DNA from: Alphaproteobacteria bacterium
GTDB lineage: Bacteria; Pseudomonadota; Alphaproteobacteria; GCA-2731375
NCBI GenBank assembly: GCA_030746635.1
Contig: JASLMH010000009.1
Span: 1-50,764, forward strand
Direction of reading: 5' to 3'
DNA: 50,764 nucleotides
The number at the start of each line of letters is the position of its first letter. Position 1 is the first letter of the stretch. The notes beneath the pieces are model-generated. The model searched no databases. It saw nothing but the letters and a program-made list of their open reading frames with translations, and was not told the origin of the DNA. Positions 1-7,514 of the stretch are shown piece by piece. A program made the translations under genes and the position numbers.

Positions 1-1167
1 CATCAGGGCGAGCATGGGAAAGATCATCAAGATGTATCTGATCCGCGGCGCCTCGAAGGCCACGACCAGCACCAACAACCAGGCGACGACGGCGAACTTC
101 AAATCCCGTCTCTTGACGGCGAGGTAAAGCGACCAAAGCGCCGCGGCGGCGACGAAGGGGTGGGTCTGGAACAGGAACGTCGAAATCAGGCTCTCGCTCC
201 AGCCGCCGAGCGCCGGCACCTGATAGCTAAGAAGCAGACCGATCTGCCCGGCGATGACGTCGCCTCCCCACAGGACGACCGCCCCGACAAGCAGGCCCGT
301 ACCGAGGCAAATGACGCCGGCACGGCGGCCGACCGTTGCCGCGCCGCGATCGAGGTGGGCCACGAAAATGACCGGAACGACGCTGAGCATCAGCCAATTC
401 GTGTACTTGGACAGAGCCGCGATCGCGATCGCCGTCGCCGCCAGCAGCAGCCAGCCACCGCCGTGCCGCACGGCTTTGATCGTCGTGAACACGGCGAAGG
501 TCAGAAAAAACATCGTCGGCACATCGACCAGCATCAGGGGCACCTGCGTCAGCAGGTACGGCATGGCCAGCAGCAGCACAGCACCAAAGGTCCCGGTGCG
601 ATCGTTCCACAGCATCCGGCCAATCAGGTAGGTCAGGACAACGGTGCCGGAAAAGAACGACGTGGCGGCAACCTGGATGGCGATCCGCGACTCGCCCAGG
701 ACGCCGAGCACGAGGCCGTAGATGAACGGCACCAGGGGCAGGTCCGTCCAAGCCGGAATTTCGCGGCCCCACTGCTGCAAGAAATATCCGACGCCATGGA
801 GTTCGAGGGACTTGGCCTGCACGAAATACCGCGCCGCATCCACGTTGACCTCGGGGATCGGCCACAGGGCGGCGGCGGCGAGGAACGATCCGGCAAAAAG
901 CACGGCCGCGCGGAGGCGGGCCGGCAAACGGACCCGCGACAGGACCAAGCTGCCGGCGAGCGCCACCGCCAGGGCCAGAAAGAGCGGCCGGATGTCGATG
1001 CCGGCGAACGCCCATTGCCAACTGACCAGACTGTTGTCGTCGAGAGCACGGAAGATGTAGAGGACGAGGAACGCCGACAGCGTCAGCAGGGAAACCAGGC
1101 CCATCCGGAGCGTGTCGATTTCGCTGCCGGAACGCGATTCCTCCGCATCCACCGTTTCTATTGCCAC
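1..1167 (-). CDS. GT39/PMT-type membrane glycosyltransferase, C-terminus cut by window edge
   Basis: The frame stays open from a GTG at 1167 to the left edge (389 codons, no stop), so the C-terminus lies outside the window. The translation is strongly hydrophobic with about nine or more candidate membrane helices. It has a DLPLVPFIYG loop after the first helices and a LVDVPTMFF segment, a layout like ArnT/dolichyl-phosphate-mannose mannosyltransferase (PMT_2, GT39) proteins. Such enzymes move a sugar from a polyprenyl-phosphate donor onto lipid or protein on the outer face of the inner membrane; the substrate here is unknown. The GTG overlaps the last 10 nt of the DsrH-like gene and follows AAGGTGA, so the two genes look translationally coupled. 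The family call is from topology and short motifs only. Confidence 0.65.
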   Translation of the reverse strand, partial: MAIETVDAEESRSGSEIDTLRMGLVSLLTLSAFLVLYIFRALDDNSLVSWQWAFAGIDIRPLFLALAVALAGSLVLSRVRLPARLRAAVLFAGSFLAAAALWPIPEVNVDAARYFVQAKSLELHGVGYFLQQWGREIPAWTDLPLVPFIYGLVLGVLGESRIAIQVAATSFFSGTVVLTYLIGRMLWNDRTGTFGAVLLLAMPYLLTQVPLMLVDVPTMFFLTFAVFTTIKAVRHGGGWLLLAATAIAIAALSKYTNWLMLSVVPVIFVAHLDRGAATVGRRAGVICLGTGLLVGAVVLWGGDVIAGQIGLLLSYQVPALGGWSESLISTFLFQTHPFVAAAALWSLYLAVKRRDLKFAVVAWLLVLVVAFEAPRIRYILMIFPMLALM

Positions 1168-1331
1168 GAAATCACCTTATCGGAGTCGAATATTAGGTCT
1201 ATTATTTCGTCATAAGACAAATTTGTCTTGGAAAGGTCGATGATTTCCCTCCTATCTTCTTGTGCCATGGCATCTATTACTTCCGTGTACAAGGGTTCGT
1301 CGCCGTCGTTCAGGATGTGAAGTATTTTCAT
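1158..1331 (-). CDS. 57-aa DsrH/TusB-like sulfur-relay protein
   Basis: A 57-residue protein starting MKILHILND and ending DKVISWQ. The N-terminal beta strand (KILHIL) and the terminal V-x-W resemble the start and end of DsrH/TusB, subunits of the DsrEFH/TusBCD persulfide-relay complexes. At about 60% of normal TusB length it would be a minimal version. It has no cysteine, so it could only be structural. A longer in-frame start at 1382 exists, but its extension is arginine-rich and unlike the family; ATG 1331 fits better. It lies third among small DsrE-type genes and overlaps the glycosyltransferase start. Family assignment is tentative; that it is a real gene is supported by the coupling and by neighbours of similar type. 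Confidence 0.6.
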   Translation of the reverse strand: MKILHILNDGDEPLYTEVIDAMAQEDRREIIDLSKTNLSYDEIIDLIFDSDKVISWQ

Positions 1332-1413
1332 GACCGTGTCCGATCTTTTCGGCTCGGGGCGGCTGCGCCGGTCCGCTGGCATGGCGTTTCCCGGCCGTTG
1401 TCGTGGCCGGGTC

Positions 1414-1722
1414 CTACAGGACGATCATCCGAGCCGCCTGATGGTTCATCACCGCATTGTTCAATTGACTGCCGCCCTCGACCTCCGGCGGCAAGGTGTC
1501 GGTATCGATCTCGTGTTCCCGCGCACTGTGGTCGCAAAAACTCATCGAAACGCCGTCGGCCCCGGCCAGTGCCACGAACGAGTCGTCCCTCAGTAACCGG
1601 GTTCCGGAATCCATGACAAAAATCGTGACCTCATGCCCTTTGTTGACAGCCGCGGTGGTCAGCCCCAGAACGTGCGCCAGATGCCCGTCGGTGTTCACGA
1701 GGATTCCCAGTATCACGCCCAT
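1414..1722 (-). CDS. DsrE/DsrF-family protein, 102 aa
   Basis: Starts MGVILGILVNTDGHLAH, then GHEVTIFVMDSG and a single cysteine in a SFCDHSA segment, ending GSQLNNAVMNHQAARMIVL. Alternating beta strands and helices with a mid-protein Cys after an AGADGV turn are characteristic of the DsrE/DsrF-like (YchN-fold) family, which carries sulfur as a Cys persulfide or assembles into DsrEFH-like oligomers. ATG 1722 is preceded by GGAAGGGG very close to the start; an in-frame GTG two codons on is an alternative. It belongs to a run of minus-strand genes downstream of a YeeE/YedE transporter, which supports a role in sulfur handling in the cytoplasm. The exact partner and reaction cannot be read from sequence. 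Confidence 0.7.
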   Translation of the reverse strand: MGVILGILVNTDGHLAHVLGLTTAAVNKGHEVTIFVMDSGTRLLRDDSFVALAGADGVSMSFCDHSAREHEIDTDTLPPEVEGGSQLNNAVMNHQAARMIVL

Positions 1723-1959
1723 CCCCTTCCATTGACCACGGCAGAACCTGCGCTCACGCTCCATGCGGCCCCTCGCGACGAGGCGCGCGACCACACATTA
1801 TTCAGCGATTCCAGGCGCCCAAAGGGTGCGGAATGGCAAATTCTAAGCGCCGCGATCAGCGGTTGAAATGATGTAACTGCATCATGCCATGGATCGGCCT
1901 TCGGCACTGGCGAAGGGAGCAATTCGCGCCCGGAAGAGCCGCCGGAACGCTGCAGGGCG
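1723..1959. other. 237-nt gap inside the sulfur cluster
   Basis: No convincing coding frame on either strand. It separates two DsrE-type genes that are otherwise closely packed, so it may hold a separate promoter for the distal genes. A short palindrome-like stretch (ATGATGTAACTGCATCAT, 1868-1885) lies in the middle and could be an operator or a transcript hairpin. Nothing more can be supported. Confidence 0.35.
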
Positions 1960-2232
1960 TCAATAGCAGAGGACGTGGTCGTACTCGCGCAATTTGCGTC
2001 CGATATCGGCGGTCGGAGCGAACTCCAGATCGGTGTTGTCCTCGCGGTTCGAAAACACGTTGACATCCAACTCCTTGAGCAACTCGAGATGCTCGGCGGC
2101 GGGCCCGCTGTCCTGGATCTTCATGTCCAACACGTAAACGTCGACCTCGTCGTCCATCAGCGTCAGCCCCAGAGACATTCGAAAGGCCTCGTCGACGCGG
2201 CTGCGGACGATAACCGCGAGCCTCTTGACCAT
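1960..2232 (-). CDS. DsrE-like small protein, 90 aa
   Basis: Starts MVKRLAVIVRS, then DEAFRMSLGLTLMDDEVDVYVLD, an ELLKELDVNVFSN segment and ends EYDHVLCY. The pattern (beta strand, helix with a GL-x-L turn, beta strand ending in D, later helix and strand) matches the DsrE/TusD-like fold. The only cysteine is the penultimate residue, an unusual place that recalls the swinging-arm Cys of DsrC/TusE, although the fold is not DsrC. It starts 40 nt after the PAS-LuxR gene ends and is probably in the same transcript. Likely a cytoplasmic subunit of a small sulfur-relay complex with its two neighbours; this is inference. Confidence 0.65.
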   Translation of the reverse strand: MVKRLAVIVRSRVDEAFRMSLGLTLMDDEVDVYVLDMKIQDSGPAAEHLELLKELDVNVFSNREDNTDLEFAPTADIGRKLREYDHVLCY

Positions 2233-2272
2233 TGATGCGGCCTCCCTGAGTTCCCCTCGTTGCCGGTGCTGC

Positions 2273-2917
2273 CTAGATCAGGTTATGGCGATACGCGTAG
2301 GCAACGGTTTCGGCCTGGCTGTGCACCCCCAGTTTCGCTTGGATGTGCTGGATGTGGTTGCGCACGGTCACCAGACGGATACCCAACAGGTGGGATATCA
2401 CCGTGGCGGATTTGCCTTCCGCCAGCAACTCCAGGATTTCCTGCTGCCGCGGCGTCATCGGCGAAACGGTCCCGTTCCCGCCCCGGGCGCGCCCGCCGCC
2501 GTTGCTCCCGGACGGCGCCTCGGGCTGAGGGACCAGGTCCTCGATGGTGCTCTCGGCGTGGTCCCGGTGCAGGAGGTGGACGCAGGTCCACCGCTCATCG
2601 CCTTTGGAGGGCACCAAAATGATGCTCACCGACAGTTTCAACGTCTTGCCATTCGCGCCCCGCAATTGCAGCTTGAACGTCTTTGGCCCTTCCCCGCCGT
2701 CGATCACCCGCGAGACGCAACATTCCTTTTCGCAAAACCGGTCGCCAACCAGGGTCCTGCCCGCGAGGACGTCGTCGCAGGGGCGGCCGATGGCCTCCTC
2801 CGCGGGAATACCCAAAAGCTGGCCGCAGGCGGAATTCCAGAAGGTGATCCGCTGGTTGCCGTCGACGGCGAACACACCGTCCACGGTCTGGTGAAAAAAT
2901 TCAGCGATGCTGGGCAT
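2273..2917 (-). CDS. PAS domain / LuxR-type HTH transcriptional regulator
   Basis: 214 aa. Residues about 5-110 form a PAS domain (FHQTVDGVFAVDGNQRITFWN start; GxPAEEAIGR turn). A Gly/Arg-rich linker follows, then a C-terminal LuxR/FixJ helix-turn-helix (TPRQQEILELLAEGKS, then VTVRNHIQHIQAKLGVHSQ). The PAS domain carries a Cys pair in a CEKECC segment near residue 63, which could sense redox state or bind a metal or cofactor. It sits inside the sulfur cluster between the YeeE/YedE transporter and the DsrE-like genes, so it probably controls this operon in response to sulfur or redox conditions. ATG 2917 follows a GGGAAAGCAGG Shine-Dalgarno-like stretch. The ligand is unknown. Confidence 0.85.
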   Translation of the reverse strand: MPSIAEFFHQTVDGVFAVDGNQRITFWNSACGQLLGIPAEEAIGRPCDDVLAGRTLVGDRFCEKECCVSRVIDGGEGPKTFKLQLRGANGKTLKLSVSIILVPSKGDERWTCVHLLHRDHAESTIEDLVPQPEAPSGSNGGGRARGGNGTVSPMTPRQQEILELLAEGKSATVISHLLGIRLVTVRNHIQHIQAKLGVHSQAETVAYAYRHNLI

Positions 2918-3006
2918 GAATGCCTGCTTTCCCGGTTCGCCATTTCCCCTCTTTGGCCAACCGGCCGCCGGACCACACGGCGCGGGACAATACCGTTGAT
3001 CGCCGC

Positions 3007-4176
3007 TCAGTCATTGCGCTCGCCGAACATCGGACGCAACTGGATGCCGATCCAGTTGCCGGGGATGGCGCAGGCGATCCAGACCCAACCGTGCAGGCTG
3101 GCCGAAGCGAGGCCGCTGAAGAATGACCCGATATTGCAGCCGTAACCAAGGCGCGCGCCGTATCCCATCAACAGTCCGCTGACAACGGCCGAGACCAGGG
3201 GGCGTAGCGAGGTGATCGGTTTCGGAGACACTTTGCTGGCCAGCGACGCGGCGATCAGGGCACCGAGCAGGATGCCGATGTTGGTCACCGAGACGTCATC
3301 GGCCAGGACCGGGCGGGTCAGAGCCGCCAGCGAGTAGCCGTCGTTCCAGAACGGGCTGGTCGCTGGATCCCAGCCCAGGGCCACCGCCACCTTCGCGGCC
3401 CAAAGCGAAAAGCCCCAGGTAATCGACCAGGGATGGCCGGAGAGCAGCAAGGTCGCCCAATTCAACAACGCCAGCAGCCCGGCGCTCAACAGCAGCGGCC
3501 AGGGACCGCGCAACAGGTGCATCCAGTGAAATCCGTTTTCCCACCAGATCGATCGCTGGTTGCGGGCACCGGCGATCCTGAGCCCGAAATAGATCAGGAC
3601 CAGGGCGGCGAGCTGCATGGGCAGGGCGATTTCCCAGCCGAATTCACGGGCCAGCGACACTTTGCCGATGCCGGGCAGGCGGCTCCACCAGTCGAGGTCG
3701 AGGCTGCCCCAGAACGCGCCGGCACAGAAAAAGACCATAACCAGCACCATCCGCAGGTTGCCCCCACCGGCGGAAAAAAGGGTGCCCGAGGCGCAGCCAC
3801 CGCCGAGTTGCATGCCGATACCGAATACGAAGGCCCCGAGAGCCATCGAAATGCTGACCGGTGCGATCGCACCGCCGACGCCATGGCCGAAGGCACTCCC
3901 CTGCGCCAGGATCGGCGCGAACAGCAACATTGCCGCGGCCAGCATCAGCATCTGGGCGGTGATGCCCGACATATCTCCATGGACGATGACGCGACGGTAG
4001 GAGCCGGTGAAGCCGAACGAGGCGTGGTACAGCGAGACGCCCATCGCGATGCCGATCAGGAGAAGGCCCGCCTGCCGAACGTTCAGGCCGAAGGTATAGC
4101 CGAGCACACCCATTGTCATGACGACGGCGAGAGCAAGAACGGGGCGCTGGACGGGAGAAAGGGCGGCGGCGGTCAC
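3007..4176 (-). CDS. YeeE/YedE-family (TsuA-like) sulfur transporter, two repeats
   Basis: 389 aa with about ten membrane helices. Two half-repeats each carry the family cysteine motif: GGGCASGTLFSAGGG in the first half and GYGCNIGSFFSG in the second. In characterised YeeE/TsuA proteins these cysteines line a thiosulfate pathway across the inner membrane, so import of thiosulfate or another reduced sulfur compound is likely. The GTG at 4176 was chosen because AGGGGAG lies 8 nt upstream and the protein then starts close to the first helix; the 31-residue extension to 4269 is Arg-rich and non-family-like. It is first in a minus-strand series with the PAS-LuxR regulator and DsrE-like proteins, consistent with uptake followed by intracellular sulfur relay. 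Confidence 0.88.
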   Translation of the reverse strand: MTAAALSPVQRPVLALAVVMTMGVLGYTFGLNVRQAGLLLIGIAMGVSLYHASFGFTGSYRRVIVHGDMSGITAQMLMLAAAMLLFAPILAQGSAFGHGVGGAIAPVSISMALGAFVFGIGMQLGGGCASGTLFSAGGGNLRMVLVMVFFCAGAFWGSLDLDWWSRLPGIGKVSLAREFGWEIALPMQLAALVLIYFGLRIAGARNQRSIWWENGFHWMHLLRGPWPLLLSAGLLALLNWATLLLSGHPWSITWGFSLWAAKVAVALGWDPATSPFWNDGYSLAALTRPVLADDVSVTNIGILLGALIAASLASKVSPKPITSLRPLVSAVVSGLLMGYGARLGYGCNIGSFFSGLASASLHGWVWIACAIPGNWIGIQLRPMFGERND

Positions 4177-4427
4177 GGATCGGTCTCCCCTTTCGTCCCT
4201 GGGGTGACGACGTCGGCATGGACGGCTCGACCTACCCCCAATGTGGCCGGCCCGATCCAACTGGTCCACCTACCTTGCGAGACGTCCGGCTCTCGTATGT
4301 GCCCGGCTGATCTGGCCGAAGCGAAGCGTAGGCCATGGCGGCGGGTCGTGGCAAGATGGCCATGGCATCTCGTCCCAGCGATGGCGGCCCCGCGTCTTTT
4401 GGAATGGGGTCCGGGCCTAACCGGACG

Positions 4428-6053
4428 CTAATTCGATCTCTTGAAACTCAAAGATCCCACAATGTCGGCGGCATCGTTGAACTCTCGCCACGGATGGGCG
4501 GCGAGGTAAATCCACTTTCCTTCCCGAAAAACCGAGACCAGATGGGTCGTCAGGTCAAGACCCTGATAGCGCCATTTGAGCTCGGTTTTGTATGCCGGCG
4601 TTCCGTCGTCCAGAACGATCCGCCTGTTGCCGGCAACCGTGACGTCCTTGGCTAAAGCCTTGAGGAAACCGGCATATGTCCTTGGCCCCACGTCCGATAG
4701 CGCGACACCGGCGGGTATCTCGGCGACGCTGGCGCCAAATCGGACGCCGGATGGGGATTGCATCCGCATCACCTGGTTTGGCGTCGACAACGGCATCTTG
4801 CGGCTGCCGAACGGAACGCTGAATTTGAAACCAGGCGCCGCCGTTCTGAGAAACCCGCCGTCGCGAACAATCCCGTCCTCGGCCGACCTCCACATAATAT
4901 CTTCCACTGGCCCGATGGTCGTCTTCTTGACCAGTTCCCGCAGGCGCGCCTGTTGCGCCTGGTCCGCCGGCAATGCCGTTTCCGAGCGCGCCGCCGGGAT
5001 GATGTGTCGTGTCAGCAAGTCCCTGGGGACTTTGAATTTCGCGCCGTCCAGATCGCTGGTAAACACGGCGACCAGATTTTTCCGCGGCACCACGAAGATG
5101 AACTGGCCCCGGTAGCCGACGGCCATGTAGTAGCCGGAGGCATCGCGCCACCATTGATAGCCGTAATGATCAAACAGGGTGGCGTCGGTATGCCGCCTGG
5201 TCGACCTCTCGACCCAGGCTTCGGAGACAATCTGGCGGTCGGCCCATTTGCCCTTGTTCAGATAGAGCCAACCAAACTTGGCCATGTCGTGCGGCCTCAG
5301 CCACATTTCGCCATAACCGACGGATAGGCCCTTGGGCGATTCCGGCCAAGCCACATCGCTAATGCCAAGCGGGCCAAACAGGTGCTTGCGGGCATAGTCC
5401 AGGGCGGACGTCCCGGTTGCCTGCTGCAGGATCGCCGAAAGCAGAAACGAGACCCCATTGCAATAATCAAAAAGCCGGCCCGGTTCCCGGGCCATCGGCA
5501 GATCAAGGACATGTTGCGCCCAATCCGGACTTCGGCGCATTTCCCACAGACCGACCCATCGATGACGATAGCTGTCCTTGCAGTCGAAACCGGCGGTCAT
5601 GGTCAAAAGATGTTCCAGCGTCATGGACCGTTTGCGGGCATCCATGTTGGCGACGACCCGGCCGGGAAAGAAACCGGTCACCGGCTGGGTCACGCTTTCG
5701 ATTTCGCCCCGGTCCAGCGCGATGCCGATAAGCGCGGACATGAAGCTTTTGGTGTCCGAGTGAATGATGTGTTTCAGGCCCTTTTCAAAGGGAGAGAAAT
5801 AGCTGTCCAGCACGAGATAACCGTTGCGCACCACGGTGACGCTGTCGATGCGATATCTATACTCGTGTATTTCCGCCAACAGGTCGGCCAAGGGCTCGGC
5901 AGCCACGCCCTGATCTTCTGGAGAGGAATGGCGCCAACCATCGGTCGGCCAATAATCGGCCGACATCGCGGTCCCGGCGCGAAAATTTTGCAGGAGCAGA
6001 ATGAAAACAATCAGCACCGCGCCGATTGTTGGCTTGATCCGTGGGCTACGCAT
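4428..6053 (-). CDS. Exported serine hydrolase, class C beta-lactamase family
   Basis: 541 aa from the ATG at 6053, which has GGAGGAG just upstream; an alternative ATG at 6074 adds seven residues. An N-terminal hydrophobic segment (AVLIVFILLLQNF) is a signal peptide or membrane anchor. The catalytic SxxK motif is SDTK (about residues 99-102), and the YxN motif is YCN in LFDYCNGVSF. The fold is that of penicillin-binding-protein/esterase-like serine hydrolases (Beta-lactamase, PF00144) and not necessarily an antibiotic-resistance enzyme. About 150 residues after the core are poorly conserved-looking and may be a family-specific C-terminal domain. Substrate unknown; acts outside the cytoplasm. 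Confidence 0.85.
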   Translation of the reverse strand: MRSPRIKPTIGAVLIVFILLLQNFRAGTAMSADYWPTDGWRHSSPEDQGVAAEPLADLLAEIHEYRYRIDSVTVVRNGYLVLDSYFSPFEKGLKHIIHSDTKSFMSALIGIALDRGEIESVTQPVTGFFPGRVVANMDARKRSMTLEHLLTMTAGFDCKDSYRHRWVGLWEMRRSPDWAQHVLDLPMAREPGRLFDYCNGVSFLLSAILQQATGTSALDYARKHLFGPLGISDVAWPESPKGLSVGYGEMWLRPHDMAKFGWLYLNKGKWADRQIVSEAWVERSTRRHTDATLFDHYGYQWWRDASGYYMAVGYRGQFIFVVPRKNLVAVFTSDLDGAKFKVPRDLLTRHIIPAARSETALPADQAQQARLRELVKKTTIGPVEDIMWRSAEDGIVRDGGFLRTAAPGFKFSVPFGSRKMPLSTPNQVMRMQSPSGVRFGASVAEIPAGVALSDVGPRTYAGFLKALAKDVTVAGNRRIVLDDGTPAYKTELKWRYQGLDLTTHLVSVFREGKWIYLAAHPWREFNDAADIVGSLSFKRSN

Positions 6054-6386
6054 CGGCTCCTCCACTCCCGTCATTCGATCCGATGGACCTTCTTAGCTCA
6101 ATAGCGGCAGCCAATCGATCAATGGGGAGTTTGCGTTTTCATCGGGATCTTGACGAAGCCCATTTGGTTTGAAGTTGCGGTGGCGGCGATGGAGCGGTGC
6201 ATGAAACTCGATGCTCCCGACTTCGCCTTTGGGTCACTGAGTAGCGTCAGCCCGGCGGACCCTGCGTGGCAGCCATAACCGGAAAGCGGGCTGTCCGGAA
6301 GGCTGCCGAGGAGATCCATTCCAACGGCGGCGCAACCTAAAGTACGATCACCATGAATTCGTGGCTTGTCCAGGAAATGTCGGACC
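6054..6386. other. 333-nt intergenic region with a degenerate repeat copy
   Basis: Divergent promoter space between the serine hydrolase (minus) and the APH-type kinase (plus). No convincing gene. A minus-strand frame ending at 6119 is open but looks low-complexity and non-family-like. The region holds one copy of a degenerate repeat (6231-6273) that recurs in the gap after the kinase gene. Confidence 0.5.
6231..6273 (+). repeat. Degenerate intergenic repeat, copy 1
   Basis: This 43-nt stretch aligns without gaps to 7307-7349 with 34 identical positions by eye, sharing GGGTCA, AGCGTC and the 12-mer GGACCCTGCGTG. Both copies lie in non-coding gaps on either side of the APH-type kinase gene. 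It looks like a decayed dispersed intergenic element. Confidence 0.45.
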
Positions 6387-7199
6387 ATGGCAGCACTGTC
6401 GGAACTTGGACTAAGGATCGGGGTCGGGCGAACGGCGGAAGTGTTCGCTTTTGGCGACGACCGCGTAATCAAACTTTTCTTTCCCGACTTCCCCGAGACG
6501 TCCGTCCAAACTGAAGCCCGTGCCGGTGAACTGGTCGCAACGGCGGGCCTGCCGGCGCCGGGTTTCCACGGGCTCGTTGAAATCGACGACCGTCCGGGCA
6601 TCGTCTATGAACGATTGGAAGGCCGAACCATGCTGGAAGCGGTGCGCCGGCGGCCCCATGAGTTGCTCCGCCTAACCCGCCAGTTCGCGGCCCTGCATCG
6701 CCAACTACATCAATGCGAAATCCCCGAGCTCAGGTCGTATCGCGGCTCGCTCGCGAATCAAATTCAAAATGCCACCGGCTTGACCGGAGCGGACAAGGAC
6801 CGGCTGATCAATTGCTTGCGCGGTCTGCCACCAGATCGGCAGGTGGTCTGCCATGGCGACTTTCACCCCGACAATATCATGCTGACCCGCCGGGGACCGG
6901 TGGTGATCGACTGGATGACCGCCTGTTCCGGTGAGCCGGCGGCGGACGTCGCCCGTAGCCTCTTGCTGTTGGCCATCGGCACGCCCGTCGAAATGGACGC
7001 GCTGGCGCGGTTGATGACGGCGCTGGTGCGGCGTTTTTTCCGCCGTCGTTATCAAGCGCATTATTTTCGGGACTGCGATTTGACGCTGTCACAGGTACGG
7101 GCCTGGCTGCCTGTCATCGCCGCCGCCCGCTTGGCCGAAGGGATCGAGGATGAGACCGAGCAGCTGATAGCGTTGGCAAAAACCGTAATGGAATCCTGA
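6387..7199 (+). CDS. APH-family phosphotransferase (aminoglycoside/choline-kinase fold)
   Basis: 270 aa. It has a protein-kinase-like N-lobe (GVGRTAEVFAFGDDRVIKLF, nucleotide loop and Lys), then the catalytic loop CHGDFHPDNIM and the metal-binding VIDW motif, the signature of the APH superfamily (PF01636). It would transfer a phosphate from ATP to a small hydroxyl- or amino-compound in the cytoplasm; nothing indicates which. ATG 6387 is favoured over the upstream TTG at 6366 because it begins next to the first strand and has AGGAA upstream. It is flanked by two copies of a degenerate repeat and stands alone, with no obvious operon partner. Confidence 0.85.
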   Translation: MAALSELGLRIGVGRTAEVFAFGDDRVIKLFFPDFPETSVQTEARAGELVATAGLPAPGFHGLVEIDDRPGIVYERLEGRTMLEAVRRRPHELLRLTRQFAALHRQLHQCEIPELRSYRGSLANQIQNATGLTGADKDRLINCLRGLPPDRQVVCHGDFHPDNIMLTRRGPVVIDWMTACSGEPAADVARSLLLLAIGTPVEMDALARLMTALVRRFFRRRYQAHYFRDCDLTLSQVRAWLPVIAAARLAEGIEDETEQLIALAKTVMES

Positions 7200-7514
7200 A
7201 CGGCCACTTCGCAAGATTCGTTCGAGGTTGATTCCTTGAGACCGAGAAGAAACTGCCTTGAAGTTGTGGGCCGACCTTCCTGCCAATGGCCGCAACGACC
7301 GAAAAAGGGTCATTCAGCAGCGTCTGCCTGGAGGACCCTGCGTGACTGCTAGCAAAGGTGCGGCGGTCGTGACGTGCAACTTAACGGGCGCAAATCCGCT
7401 TCGCCTCCGACGGCGTGCGTCAACCGGATTGCCCGCCGACCGACGTTCGTGGCCAAATGCAGCCATCCCTAACAATCATGATAAGGGGGCAGATGTTCGG
7501 GGAGGCCGGCTGTC
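7200..7514. other. 315-nt intergenic region with the second repeat copy
   Basis: No supported gene; an 86-codon plus frame here has atypical composition for this genome and no domain. A stretch reading TGGCCGCAACGACCGAAAAA followed by GGGTCATTC (about 7287-7315) looks like a decayed intergenic relic and runs into repeat copy 2. The 3' end provides the ribosome site GGGGAGG for the DUF2332 gene. Confidence 0.45.
7307..7349 (+). repeat. Degenerate intergenic repeat, copy 2
   Basis: Partner of 6231-6273 (34 of 43 positions identical by eye, same orientation). Lies in the gap downstream of the APH-type kinase gene. Confidence 0.45.

Noticed and set aside
160-1215. Long plus-strand open frame across the glycosyltransferase region
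   Set aside because: Rich in Arg, Gln, His and Asp with no hydrophobic or family pattern; it is the antisense shadow of the membrane glycosyltransferase.
6119-6601. 160-codon minus-strand open frame upstream of the APH-type kinase
   Set aside because: Overlaps the start of the kinase on the other strand, Ser/Pro-rich, no recognisable domain. Could be a gene remnant but not supported.
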